Shown piece by piece: positions 16,777 to 25,826 of a stretch of 64,000 nucleotides of DNA. Under the pieces are notes generated by a model, which was not told where the DNA came from, did no database searches, and worked only from the letters and a program-made list of their open reading frames with translations. Origin of the DNA: Flavobacterium rakeshii (GTDB taxonomy: Bacteria > Bacteroidota > Bacteroidia > Flavobacteriales > Flavobacteriaceae); NCBI RefSeq assembly GCF_009741375.1, contig NZ_WOWP01000053.1:1-64000 (forward strand), given 5' to 3'. The translations under genes were made by a program, and so were the position numbers. Every line of letters starts with the position of its first letter. Positions within the stretch are counted from its first letter, which is position 1.

Positions 16777-17973
16777 TTAGGAGTTGCCTTTTAATTTATT
16801 ACTGCTATAGTGGTCTCCCTCATTGAAATAGGGACTGTTGGTGCCGTGGCCTGCCATACTGTTCGAGAGTTGTCCTGCTGCATTTCCAAGGGCATCGGCA
16901 GTCATTGCCGTTCCCATCGAGACACCTTTCAGTGCACCACCTGCCGTACCACCAAACATACGTGTTACCTTTTGCCCCAGTGCACTTCCTCCTCCGGCAT
17001 GCACGATATAATTGGCGACCGAGGGTACGGTAAAATAACCGACAATACCAATGATCATAAAGACGAGATACGCCATATCGGTACGGCTAAAAAAGGTATC
17101 ACCGTACTGATTGACCTGTGCAATATCCAACTGTAGCATTTGTTGCTGAATCTGCCCAATAATACTTCCGAAAATATTGGCGATGGGAAGCCATAGGAAA
17201 ATGTTGATGTATCGCGCCAGCCAAACCGTCAGCGTATGCTGAAAACCGTCAAAAACGGCTAATCCGAAGACCAGGGGCCCCAGAATGGAAAGTACCACCA
17301 GCTGAAAGGTACGCAGGGTATCGATACACAGGGAGGCGGCCTCAAAAAGGATGCGCAGTACTTCGCTCATCCACTCCTTTACCGAATTGCGAAAATTGTA
17401 AGAGGCTTTGGCCATAGCAAACTTAATGTCATTTCCGATGCCTTCCATGATTCCTTCTCCCGAGGGGCTGTCCCCGTCGTGAGTGTACCTATACCAGCGA
17501 TCCCTGTCACCCGAGCCGTCACTACCAACATACATCTGCCAGGCATCGGTCGTTTTAATGGCGTCCTCTTTCTGCTGTAATAACTCGGCGATCGCCTGAT
17601 TGGAATCCCCTACCATGGAAGCCGTTGCGTTTACCGTTGGCTGTAATACACCATTGATCAGAGCAAGCACCATCGGGAAAAATGCAATGCAGAAACCAAT
17701 GGCAAAAGGGCGCAGCAACGGATAAAAATCAATAGGCTCCGCATTAGCAAGATGGCGCCATACCCTCGAGGCAATATACCACAGGGCACCAAAACCAGCC
17801 AAACCCTGAGCCACACTGACCAGATTACTGCAAAGGGGCATCATCTCGTTGTAGAGCTGTTCCAGTATGCCGTGCAATCCGTTCATCTCATCGGCAAACG
17901 ACTGGGAATACAGGGCTGCGGGCATCAGTAATAATACTGTTATAATTACTTTTGAAATTATTTTATTCTTCAT
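16777..17973 (-). CDS. traJ: Conjugative transposon protein TraJ
   Basis: The 398-residue polytopic inner-membrane protein corresponds to the VirB6-like component of the channel. It has a signal-like first helix, then membrane segments around residues 60-75, 90-110, 225-245, 255-275 and 305-325. Motifs ALWYIASRVWRHLANAEPID and FYPLLRPFAIGFC match TraJ proteins of Bacteroidetes elements. The C-terminal 60 residues are glycine/serine-rich and cytoplasmic or disordered. It is tightly packed between traK and a TraI-like gene. Confidence 0.9.
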   Translation of the reverse strand: MKNKIISKVIITVLLLMPAALYSQSFADEMNGLHGILEQLYNEMMPLCSNLVSVAQGLAGFGALWYIASRVWRHLANAEPIDFYPLLRPFAIGFCIAFFPMVLALINGVLQPTVNATASMVGDSNQAIAELLQQKEDAIKTTDAWQMYVGSDGSGDRDRWYRYTHDGDSPSGEGIMEGIGNDIKFAMAKASYNFRNSVKEWMSEVLRILFEAASLCIDTLRTFQLVVLSILGPLVFGLAVFDGFQHTLTVWLARYINIFLWLPIANIFGSIIGQIQQQMLQLDIAQVNQYGDTFFSRTDMAYLVFMIIGIVGYFTVPSVANYIVHAGGGSALGQKVTRMFGGTAGGALKGVSMGTAMTADALGNAAGQLSNSMAGHGTNSPYFNEGDHYSSNKLKGNS

Positions 17974-17985
17974 CTCTGACTGGTA

Positions 17986-18618
17986 TTAAGGATTACTTTG
18001 AAGAAGTAGCCGCATGGCATTGACATCATTGTATTCACGGGCACGCTGCAGGACTAATAACAAAGCGTCCTGGCTAAAGTTTTCCACAAATAACACTTTG
18101 TCCTGCATAGCTGCGTGTATACGGTCAATTGCGGTAAGACGCTCCTCATCCGACATCCGCAGGCGTCCTGCAGTTAATATTGTGGTCAGTTCCTCAATGT
18201 TCTGTAGGCTTTCATCGACTACTCTTGCATACACACCATCTACATAATAGAGTTCTTCCTGATGAAGAAGTTCACTGCTGTTCAGTTGGTTTAGGGAACT
18301 GCCACACGCGGAAATTATTTTTATCTGGTAATGGATGACCTCACCAACTTTATAATAATCCCTAACCGTAGGACTAACCTGTAAAAGGGCATCCAAAAAC
18401 GTTTTATGAAGTTGGAAATTGCCCTGGGTTAGATCTCTAACCCCGTTATACCCCCCCTCAAGCAGATCATAGCCTTTTTTCATATCACGTAGCAGGGTTC
18501 GGAATTGAGCCAGTTTTTCCACATTCAGGGCCAGTTGGCGCAGCTCCTGTACCTGTCCCCTGGCGCTCAATACGGTGATAAAAGTCAACAGAAGACTAAA
18601 ACAGACGATTTTCTTCAT
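17986..18618 (-). CDS. TraI-like exported conjugation protein (copy 1)
   Basis: This 210-residue protein has a signal peptide (cleavage near SARGQ) and a long helical periplasmic body resembling the TraI (DUF4141-like/TerB-adjacent) proteins of Bacteroidetes transfer operons, a VirB5-like role. Its C-terminal third (MSDEERLTAIDRIHAAM, then NAMRLLL) aligns with the two genes upstream, so all three are tandem paralogues. It overlaps the next upstream gene by 4 bases. Confidence 0.7.
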   Translation of the reverse strand: MKKIVCFSLLLTFITVLSARGQVQELRQLALNVEKLAQFRTLLRDMKKGYDLLEGGYNGVRDLTQGNFQLHKTFLDALLQVSPTVRDYYKVGEVIHYQIKIISACGSSLNQLNSSELLHQEELYYVDGVYARVVDESLQNIEELTTILTAGRLRMSDEERLTAIDRIHAAMQDKVLFVENFSQDALLLVLQRAREYNDVNAMRLLLQSNP

Positions 18619-19223
18619 GGCGTAACGGTGAGGTTATACAATCGGCGCACAGCCTGGGTATCACGATAATCTGCCGCCCGGACCCTGACCACTGTGGTGA
18701 GACTTTTCAGAAAATTGCGGTAAAAGATATAGTTATCCTCCATATCCAGATAAAGCTGTTCGATACGCCTGATTCGCTGCGCATCCTCCATTGCAAAGCT
18801 GCTGTCACTGACAAGCAGGAGAAGTTCAGACAGCCTTGTCTGACAATCCTGCAGCACTCGATCAAAAACCCGTCTGAGGTAGTCCTTTTCGTCTCCGTAA
18901 AAAAGATCATCTGAGAGCAATCCTGTTACCTCCGTTTCGTTCTCAAGTATTTTCTCTTGCAGAGCAATAATCTGCAGCACCTTTGAATGGCCGCTAACAA
19001 GCGGACTGATCCTGTCCATTCCCTGGTAAAAAAGCCTGTGTAGGGAAAGTTCTCCGTTTTTCAGCCCGTCAATCAGCCCCAGTCCATCGTGTGCAATACC
19101 ATAGCCTTTATTGATATAGTTCCCGTAAACTTTTAAGGCTGCAATCTGTTTGATTAGTTCCCCCGACTGGCAGTAGCCGTTCAATGAGAGGAAACTCAAT
19201 AGGAAAAAGCATAGCATTTTCAT
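18615..19223 (-). CDS. TraI-like exported conjugation protein (copy 2)
   Basis: The 202-residue product has a signal peptide ending near NGYCQ and a helical body. Its C-terminal part (MEDAQRIRRIEQLYLDM, then QAVRRLY) matches the flanking TraI-like genes. The central region contains GYGIAHDGLGLIDGLKNGE, characteristic of this family. The function as a periplasmic channel or pilus-like component is inferred from position between traG and traJ. Confidence 0.7.
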   Translation of the reverse strand: MKMLCFFLLSFLSLNGYCQSGELIKQIAALKVYGNYINKGYGIAHDGLGLIDGLKNGELSLHRLFYQGMDRISPLVSGHSKVLQIIALQEKILENETEVTGLLSDDLFYGDEKDYLRRVFDRVLQDCQTRLSELLLLVSDSSFAMEDAQRIRRIEQLYLDMEDNYIFYRNFLKSLTTVVRVRAADYRDTQAVRRLYNLTVTP

Positions 19224-19234
19224 AAATCGAATAG

Positions 19235-19936
19235 TTAAGGGTTACTGTTGATTCCGTGTAGCCTTCGTATGGCATCGGTATCCTGCTGTGTTTTGCTGCG
19301 TTGTAGTTGCAGTAGCAGGTTTTCCCTGTTAAAACGAAGCAGGTCCAGATAATTTACTTCAACTTTCGCTGCTGCGGTATTGATCAGTTCCAGTCGTTGC
19401 GCATCACTCATACTGGTAGTAAAGGATTCCAGGATTCCCAGAATATCATCCATGTTACTCAGGCTCTCGGCTAAAATGCCGTTATACACTTGCTGCATAT
19501 AAGATAATTCCTCCTCATTAAAGTGTCCGCCCTGCACCAGAAGAGGCCAAACCTGCTGATAGGAAACAAGCAGTGTCGCCTGCTTTTGGGTAACATCACG
19601 AATCCGCTGATAATAGCTAATCACATATTTTACTTTTTGAAGTTCCTCATAATAATCACGATAAAGATCGCGCTGTCGTTGTGCCCAGCCCGATATGTCC
19701 TCCAACTTTAATTTGGTAAGGGTATTCTCTATCTCCTGTTGCGCATTCTGTAACCATATGGTCTTGTTCTGCAAACGCTGTATCTTAAGATCCATGGCCT
19801 TTATGGCCCTGACAACTGCCTCACGAACCAATCCGAAAAGCGGTAATGCCACAGGGGGCGATGCCGGTCGGAATGAAGTCAGACCGATGAGCAGTAGTCC
19901 GCAGAATAGTTGTCGTATCCAATGCTGTATTTTCAT
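19235..19936 (-). CDS. TraI-like exported conjugation protein (copy 3)
   Basis: The 233-residue protein starts with a hydrophobic leader (LFCGLLLIGLTSFRPAS) and continues with a coiled-coil-rich body (residues about 40-110: LKIQRLQNKTIWLQNAQQEI). The C-terminal MSDAQRLELINTAAAK and DAIRRLHG motifs match copies 1 and 2. It lies 10 bases downstream of the traG stop. This is the copy most like TraI of CTnDOT-type elements in position. Confidence 0.75.
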   Translation of the reverse strand: MKIQHWIRQLFCGLLLIGLTSFRPASPPVALPLFGLVREAVVRAIKAMDLKIQRLQNKTIWLQNAQQEIENTLTKLKLEDISGWAQRQRDLYRDYYEELQKVKYVISYYQRIRDVTQKQATLLVSYQQVWPLLVQGGHFNEEELSYMQQVYNGILAESLSNMDDILGILESFTTSMSDAQRLELINTAAAKVEVNYLDLLRFNRENLLLQLQRSKTQQDTDAIRRLHGINSNP

Positions 19937-19946
19937 AATTGTAGAT

Positions 19947-22415
19947 TTAGATGGTGTTTTCTCTCATTTCTCTGACCAGTGCCTGTATCCCTTTACGAAT
20001 ATCACCCCCGAAACGGGCAGCAGCCTCATGCACCCGGAGCTTTTCACGCTCTTCCGTGGTATAAGCCAGGTACTCCTCTGGCGATACTTCGGTTCGATAG
20101 ACCTTAGAGAGGACTCCCCCCAGGGATATGAAAACTTCTTTGTAGTTATGGTTTGGGTCATTGGCCCGGTTCACTGACAGTACCAAAGCTTTTTCCTTTT
20201 CGGTAAGTCCAAGCAGTTCCTGTATCTGGTCGAACTTGTTCTGGTACTTACTCTGGTCCAGCAGTATCTTACAGTCACTGTTATTGATGATAGCCTGTTT
20301 GACCACCGGTGAGGAAATAATATCCTCCACTTCCTGGGTTACCACAATGGCTTCTCCATAGAACTTACGTACGGTCTTAAAAAGGTACTTTATGTATTCT
20401 GCCATGCCTTCCCTGGCTATAGCTTTCCATGCTTCCTCAATAAGTATCATTTTACGCACGCCTTTCAGTTTCCGCATTTTACTGATAAACACTTCCATGA
20501 TAATAATGGTGACCACAGGAAAAAGTATGGGGTGATCCTTGATGTTATCCAGTTCAAATACAATAAAGCGCTCCTGTAACAATTCGAGATTGTCCCGCGA
20601 ATTCAGCAAATAGTCAAATTCACCGCCATGGTAATACGGGCGCAGCACATACAGGAAGTTATCGATATCAAAATCCTTTTCTTTCACTTTATCTCCCTCC
20701 AGGCTCCGTGTAAAATCCGCTGTAAGGAAATCATAAAAGGTATCAAAGCAGGGAAATAGTTCCGGTTGCCGCTCCAGCTTTTCATAGTACTGCTGAAGCG
20801 CATTGGAAAGGGCCACATATTCGCTTCGTTTAAACGTCTCGTTATCCTTTTTCCAAAGTGCCAGAAGCAGGGTCTTGATACTTTCCTTTTTTTCGGTATC
20901 CAGACGGTCACCTTCTCCGATATAAAACTGGTTAAAACGTATCGGATCCGCTTCACTATAGGTAAAGTAATAGCCCTTTACAAGATCACATAACCCTTTG
21001 TAACTATGTCCTACATCTACCAGTACGATATGGGTGCCCTGCTCGTAATAGCTGCGCAGCATGTGGTTGGTAAAAAAGGATTTTCCGCTACCGGAGGGTC
21101 CCAGTATAAACTTGTTACGGTTAGTACAGATTCCCTGTCGAACCGGTTCATCACTGATATCCACATGGACCGGTTTCCCGGTAAGCCGGTCTCCCAAGCG
21201 AAGTCCGCAGGGACTCAGGGAGGAGCGGTAACCTGTCTCCAGGTTGAGAAAACACACTGCCTGTTGTGCAAAAGTGTCAAAGGTATCATTCATAGGAAAG
21301 TCAGCAGCATTACCCGGCAGGCCTGCCCAGTAAATTTGAGGGGCGCCCACAGTTTCTTCCTTAACGATGGCATCCATCTGTGAGAGTGCTGCTGAAACTT
21401 TCTTTTTCAGTTCTTTTTCTTCTTCCCTGTCATCACTCCATACCAAAAGGTTAAAATGTGCCTTTACAGGCAGCCTTCCTTTGGAAATGGCCTCATTCAG
21501 GAAATCATTGGCGGCATCCCTGGCCAGCAGGTTCTCACGACTGTAAGCAGAGAGCGACTGCAGTCGCAGCCTTTTGCTCTCGATGCGCTGTAAGGTTCTG
21601 ACACGGTCTCCGATAAACAGGTATTGGCTGTAGATATGATTGCAGGACAATAGCTGCCCCAAAGGCGAGGCAAAACCTACGCTGAATTTGGTTTTATCCG
21701 TACTGTATTTATCAAAATTAACCCTTGAACCGCACAGCCCCGGCAAATCAGCAGCATCACCAAGGGTGTATAAGCGCCCCTGTTTTCCTCCTGCCATCAG
21801 GCCCTTCTCAAAATTCAAATCACCGTACATGACCGCAGCGGACTCCCCCGATAGAGTGAGGTAACGTTCCAGAAGGCCTTTTTTTCCCTTTTCGCTGTAC
21901 AGGGATTCCTCTCTTAGGGCCGTACACTGCACAAAGCCACTATCCTCCAGTATACGGGAGAATTGTCCTGCCATATCCCTGAAATCCTGTAGGGTTTGGG
22001 TATCCAGCAACGCTGGCGGTACCGGTGAACTGCGCAACAGACCTGAGAAAAGAGATGTCGATTCCCTGCGTCCTTTTGCCTTTCTGGTCAGTAACAGATA
22101 ACAATGATGTTTCAGGTAAGGGCGTTCATTAAAAAAGCGGTTACTGCTGCGGGTAAAAAAGCTATCATCAATCCCCTGTTCCGCTTCAAACCCACGTTCC
22201 AAAAACCAGTCCTGTTTGCAGAGTACCGTATCAGCAGCTAAAGATCGAATAGCTTTAAGCCAGGTCTGGTGAAAAGCCTCGTACTCCTCATCCGAAAGGG
22301 TAAACAGTTCGGGAAGCTGCAATTCAAAACAAAGGGTCATATCGCCCCTTCTCGATAAAAGGCAGTCCTCACTGATTTCCAGTATCGGGTAAATATCTTC
22401 CAGTCTCTTTTCCAT
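19947..22415 (-). CDS. traG: Conjugative transposon ATPase TraG (VirB4-like)
   Basis: The 822-residue protein is the cytoplasmic ATPase that energises assembly of the transfer channel. It opens MEKRLEDIYPILEISEDCLL, typical of TraG. Walker A is GPSGSGKS near residue 438, and Walker B is MILIEEAW near residue 655, with VTQEVEDIISSPVV after it. Length is normal for the family. The start codon lies inside the 3' end of traF (47-base overlap), so the two are probably translationally coupled. Confidence 0.94.
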   Translation of the reverse strand: MEKRLEDIYPILEISEDCLLSRRGDMTLCFELQLPELFTLSDEEYEAFHQTWLKAIRSLAADTVLCKQDWFLERGFEAEQGIDDSFFTRSSNRFFNERPYLKHHCYLLLTRKAKGRRESTSLFSGLLRSSPVPPALLDTQTLQDFRDMAGQFSRILEDSGFVQCTALREESLYSEKGKKGLLERYLTLSGESAAVMYGDLNFEKGLMAGGKQGRLYTLGDAADLPGLCGSRVNFDKYSTDKTKFSVGFASPLGQLLSCNHIYSQYLFIGDRVRTLQRIESKRLRLQSLSAYSRENLLARDAANDFLNEAISKGRLPVKAHFNLLVWSDDREEEKELKKKVSAALSQMDAIVKEETVGAPQIYWAGLPGNAADFPMNDTFDTFAQQAVCFLNLETGYRSSLSPCGLRLGDRLTGKPVHVDISDEPVRQGICTNRNKFILGPSGSGKSFFTNHMLRSYYEQGTHIVLVDVGHSYKGLCDLVKGYYFTYSEADPIRFNQFYIGEGDRLDTEKKESIKTLLLALWKKDNETFKRSEYVALSNALQQYYEKLERQPELFPCFDTFYDFLTADFTRSLEGDKVKEKDFDIDNFLYVLRPYYHGGEFDYLLNSRDNLELLQERFIVFELDNIKDHPILFPVVTIIIMEVFISKMRKLKGVRKMILIEEAWKAIAREGMAEYIKYLFKTVRKFYGEAIVVTQEVEDIISSPVVKQAIINNSDCKILLDQSKYQNKFDQIQELLGLTEKEKALVLSVNRANDPNHNYKEVFISLGGVLSKVYRTEVSPEEYLAYTTEEREKLRVHEAAARFGGDIRKGIQALVREMRENTI

Positions 22416-22737
22416 AATCCATTCTTCCCTTGTTCATAAATATATCCCTGTTACGACACCTAACCGCTGTGGGCAGTTGCCTTCTCGCCAGCGCCTTCAT
22501 CATACCGTACTGGCCGTACTTCCGGCTTAAGGCATATACCTTCACCACCCAAAAAGCCCCCAATCCCCCAATGAGTATCATACTGATTACCGAAGGTAAT
22601 CCCAGTATAAATAAACCGGCAAAAAGTATCATCAGCAGGATAACTCCGGCTCCCAAATACCAGATGTACTGTGCCTTTAGTCCTTTAAATTCGATGCTTT
22701 TATTGATACCCTTATTAATGCTGTATACACTGTTCAT
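22369..22737 (-). CDS. traF: Conjugative transposon protein TraF (DUF4133)
   Basis: I start this 122-residue protein at MNSVYSINKGINKSIEFKGL, which is the family's standard opening; the open frame extends further upstream but that part overlaps traE and is not plausible. Two adjacent membrane segments (about residues 22-60) are followed by the SRKYGQYGMMKALARRQLP region. It is VirB3-like and acts with TraG. The start is 2 bases from the traE stop. Confidence 0.88.
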   Translation of the reverse strand: MNSVYSINKGINKSIEFKGLKAQYIWYLGAGVILLMILFAGLFILGLPSVISMILIGGLGAFWVVKVYALSRKYGQYGMMKALARRQLPTAVRCRNRDIFMNKGRMDYGKETGRYLPDTGNQ

Positions 22738-22739
22738 TA

Positions 22740-23060
22740 TCAAATACCAAAGAAGGATTCGATTACCGTAGCAACCACCACAAGAAAAACGCAACTTCCA
22801 AACCAGGCAGCAGCCACCTTCCCAGTATCGGGATCTCCGGCATTCCATTTCTGATATACCTTCACAGCACCTATAAGTCCTAATATGGCACCTACAGCAT
22901 ACATCAGGTCTGTGCCTGCATCAAAATAACTTCGGACCTGCTGATTGGCCTGATTAATACCGGCTATACCATCCTGTGCATTCATGGATAGCGAGCCGGC
23001 TATAAGAAATAATATCAGGAGTCTTCTCCAATACTCTTTTGTGCAATTGGTACTTTTCAT
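22740..23060 (-). CDS. traE: Conjugative transposon protein TraE (DUF4134)
   Basis: The 106-residue protein has a signal peptide and two membrane segments, with the family motifs GIAGINQANQQVRSYFD, VGAILGLIGAVKVYQKW and GDPDTGKVAAAWFG. It corresponds to the VirB2-like pilin position of Bacteroidetes transfer systems. It is the first gene of the tight traE-F-G-I-J-K block. Confidence 0.92.
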   Translation of the reverse strand: MKSTNCTKEYWRRLLILFLIAGSLSMNAQDGIAGINQANQQVRSYFDAGTDLMYAVGAILGLIGAVKVYQKWNAGDPDTGKVAAAWFGSCVFLVVVATVIESFFGI

Positions 23061-23185
23061 AGTAATAGTATTTTAAAGAAAAAATAGCGGAGGACGGCCG
23101 CCGTTACACTCCTCCTCTTTTCTGTCACCTTCTTTCCTCTGCTGTGGGATGAACAGGGGACGAACCTCCGCTTTGATAAGTAGTA

Positions 23186-23671
23186 TTAAGGCCAAAGCCC
23201 GTTAACATTTTCTTCATGAAGAAATTCGATGCCCTGTTGACGGGCTTCGGTTACTATAAATTCGTTGATGGCGGGTCGGAAACCTGATTCCTTTAAAGAG
23301 GGGTAATCCCTGAGAATTGTAGTAAGTGTTTGTGTTACGGTCTCCTGATCCTTGTCAGAACCGACAACCCTGCCAAAAGTGCTTTTTACCCTTTCAATCA
23401 TCTCCTCAACCGTCTCATAATCCGTAACAGGTCCCTCTATTCCACCGGCCGGAGTCAGGTTATCCATAATGTCATGATTCAGTGCGGAATCTTGATGATC
23501 TGCATCGGCTATTAATGCATTTCCGCTGACGGCTCTTCTCCCCTGTAGCGTAGGGAGGTAAAATTTAAGCAGTAGCAACAGGTAGTATACTAGTGTTGCA
23601 AGCACGGAAAATCGAAAGTAGTCTGTCCAGGTAATGTGTGTAAGCATACGTTTTGTTTTTTCGTTCAACAA
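23186..23671 (-). CDS. Membrane-anchored transfer-region protein, unknown function
   Basis: The 161-residue protein has one membrane segment (about residues 20-42: FSVLATLVYYLLLLLKFYL) and a soluble C-terminal domain that ends IVTEARQQGIEFLHEENV. A second start at residue 9 (MLTHITWTDYF) is equally plausible. It is 125 bases upstream of traE. Similar small anchored proteins sit at this place in Bacteroidetes ICEs, but I cannot assign it to TraC or TraD. Confidence 0.6.
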   Translation of the reverse strand: MLNEKTKRMLTHITWTDYFRFSVLATLVYYLLLLLKFYLPTLQGRRAVSGNALIADADHQDSALNHDIMDNLTPAGGIEGPVTDYETVEEMIERVKSTFGRVVGSDKDQETVTQTLTTILRDYPSLKESGFRPAINEFIVTEARQQGIEFLHEENVNGLWP

Positions 23672-23804
23672 TCATCCTCTTCATTGGCGCTGAGGCCAAA
23701 AACATATTTACACTGGCAAAGTAAAGTCATAGCTGTACGCTGAAAAAGTACAACTTTAACCTGTACCCCAACTTGTACCCTTCCCTACGTCATTATAGTC
23801 TAGT
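23672..23804 (-). promoter_or_regulatory. Probable control region of the transfer operon
   Basis: Read on the minus strand this gap has three related words within 35 bases: GGGTACAAGTTG, GGGTACAGGTTA and GTTGTACTTTTT. They lie between an RteC-like gene and the transfer genes and could be binding sites for the AraC- or RteC-like regulator. A TATGTTTT sequence nearby is a weak -7 candidate. Confidence 0.4.
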
Positions 23805-24998
23805 TTAGTACGATTTGACTTTGGTGATGATTTTTTGCAGTAAAAGAACCAATGCTTCTTTATCACGCTCCTCAGCATTGTAGGATTTACTGCGAACCGA
23901 ATCGTAAGAGAGTTCGGTTTTAGCCGGAGTGGCCAAATGGGGGACAATCTGGCGGAATACCTGACTCAGGGAACGGGCCTCTATAAGACGGGATTCATCG
24001 CAGGCACGAAGGAAAAGGGCAATCTGGTCGGTGGATATGTTTACCTTCACTTTTTTTGCCACCGAAAGTGGGGTCATGACTTTTTTGAGTCCCCGAACCG
24101 GGTCGGGATGAAGCGTAAGGGTTTTCTCCAGATAAGTAATCTCATGCTCAAACCAGTTGCCTACTACCGTCTTTAGTCCCTGCTGCTGGGGAAAAAGTAT
24201 CATGTTCTGATGGCATTGCAGTTGACGGAATTCCTTGTAATGGAAGTGTAGACTGTCCAGCCGCTCTGCTTTATCCTCAAGGGTATTGATTTTATCGGCA
24301 AGAGTACGGGTAAAATACCGTATGTAGTGCCTGCTGTTAAAATTCATGTAGATCAGCAGTTCATTAAGCGCTGAATAAATACTGGTACGATTATCACCTT
24401 TACCCAAAAGATCCAATTTATGGACCAGTTCACGCCGGTAGAGTAAATCCCTAAATGTCACACCTTCGTTATTCCTGCTGTTTATAAACCGTTGCAGTTG
24501 TTCCAGTACTATTCCGGTAAAGCAAGGGTCAGCCACATCCTTTACCAGCTTTTTCTGTAACCGATCCAGTTTAATTTTAAGCTCCTTTCGTGAGACAGCA
24601 AGATAGGTTACCGGTACCCGTTCTTCCAATCCGAGAAAATCCGCAAAACGGTTCTCTATGAAAAATAAGAGCTCATCCAGACAGGAAATCAGTGTCTTGG
24701 CAAGGTTGCTGTAATCCGAATGCTCAAAGGCCTTATCCTCCCTGTAGGCCATAACAGTGTCTAAAAGAATGATCAGTGCCGAATGGTATTTCTGTACCAA
24801 AAGTCGGATTTGTGATTCCTTATGTAGGGAAAAGACCTGATTCTTAAGTTCCGACTGGATGTGTACGGTTTCAATAATCGCTTTTTCGGTAAGTTGCTGA
24901 AGATGCTCCCTGGTGAGATCCTGAAGATAGATCTTAGCGGGGTTTAGCGTGAGGGAAATCAGTGAATCAAGCCATTCAAGGGGATATTTCTGTATCAT
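23805..24998 (-). CDS. RteC-like regulatory protein of conjugative element
   Basis: I start this 397-residue protein at MIQKYPLEWLDSL, overlapping the AraC-type gene upstream by 23 bases. The longer frame to 25109 would sit inside that gene. The protein is helical and has a C-terminal module (ISTDQIALFLRACDESRLIE, SLSQVFRQIVPHL, SYDSVRSKSYNAEERDKEA) like the winged-helix end of RteC, the protein that controls excision in CTnDOT. It is placed directly upstream of the transfer operon. The RteC link is a recollection of pattern and needs a profile search; an alternative is an unrelated ICE protein with a shared C-terminal domain. Confidence 0.55.
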   Translation of the reverse strand: MIQKYPLEWLDSLISLTLNPAKIYLQDLTREHLQQLTEKAIIETVHIQSELKNQVFSLHKESQIRLLVQKYHSALIILLDTVMAYREDKAFEHSDYSNLAKTLISCLDELLFFIENRFADFLGLEERVPVTYLAVSRKELKIKLDRLQKKLVKDVADPCFTGIVLEQLQRFINSRNNEGVTFRDLLYRRELVHKLDLLGKGDNRTSIYSALNELLIYMNFNSRHYIRYFTRTLADKINTLEDKAERLDSLHFHYKEFRQLQCHQNMILFPQQQGLKTVVGNWFEHEITYLEKTLTLHPDPVRGLKKVMTPLSVAKKVKVNISTDQIALFLRACDESRLIEARSLSQVFRQIVPHLATPAKTELSYDSVRSKSYNAEERDKEALVLLLQKIITKVKSY

Positions 24999-25782
24999 TA
25001 TCTGATAGTTTGTTATAGTGTTTGCGGTACTGGGAAGGGGAAAGTCCGGTGTGGATTTTAAAACCCACACTGAAAAGACTCGGTTCGAAAAAACCAAGTT
25101 CAGAAGCAATTACCTTAACCGGAAGTGTAGTCTCCGTAAGCAATCGGGCAGCCTCGCTATAAAGCTGTTGCAACAACAGGTTTTTCGGGGTCATACCATA
25201 GGCAGCACGGATGATTTTCCGTAGATGTCCTGTACTGATAAAGAGATGATCCGCGTAGAAGCGCACTTTATGCTGCTCCCTGTAATGGGATTCAACTAAT
25301 TTTTTAAAACGCAGGGGAACTGATTCGGGCTCCTTCCCACCTATTTTATTTTCTGCTTCACTTATGCTATACTGTAGCAATAGGAAACAACAGTACAAAA
25401 ACAGGGAAGGAACTGACGTTGACTGCAATTCATTCAGGTCGATATAGTATTGTAGCATACCCTGTTCCCCTGGAGCGAGTTCCGTTTCAAAACTCTTCAA
25501 ATGGTCGAGTGCGGCAGTCCCAAACGGAAAACCAAAATATATACCTTGTACATTATTGTCATTATCCGTATATAATGACATGTTACTTCCAATAGGAATA
25601 AAGACCAGCTTTGCCTGCTGTACGCCCCACTCCTGCCCTTCCCCCTTTAAATAGAGCGAACCTTTTCTAACATATACGATAGTGTGAAAGAGATTTCGGT
25701 TTTCCATCCAGATCCTCATGCATTGTTTTCCGCATGAAAAAGTTCTGATAATAAATTTCTGATCCGACAGTGACAGTCTCAT
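24976..25782 (-). CDS. AraC-family transcriptional regulator
   Basis: The 268-residue protein has an N-terminal cupin-like sensing domain (residues about 20-130) and a C-terminal pair of helix-turn-helix motifs (about 165-262: FYADHLFISTGHLRKIIRAA, then VKVIASELGFFEPSLFSVGF and GLSPSQYRKHY). It should bind DNA in response to a small ligand. It lies directly upstream of the RteC-like gene with overlapping reading frames, so the two are co-expressed. A role in switching the transfer operon is likely from position. Confidence 0.88.
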   Translation of the reverse strand: MRLSLSDQKFIIRTFSCGKQCMRIWMENRNLFHTIVYVRKGSLYLKGEGQEWGVQQAKLVFIPIGSNMSLYTDNDNNVQGIYFGFPFGTAALDHLKSFETELAPGEQGMLQYYIDLNELQSTSVPSLFLYCCFLLLQYSISEAENKIGGKEPESVPLRFKKLVESHYREQHKVRFYADHLFISTGHLRKIIRAAYGMTPKNLLLQQLYSEAARLLTETTLPVKVIASELGFFEPSLFSVGFKIHTGLSPSQYRKHYNKLSDNDTEISP

Positions 25783-25826
25783 AATGAAGGTTAATAGTAT
25801 AGTGAGATGGGACTATGCTACGCATC

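Noticed and set aside
22369..22848. 159-residue reading of TraF
   Set aside because: The upstream 37 codons overlap traE; TraF proteins begin with the MNSVYSINKG-type start.
23805..25109. Longer 434-residue reading of the RteC-like gene
   Set aside because: The first 37 codons lie over the AraC gene's 3' end and look unlike a protein start; the internal methionine is better.
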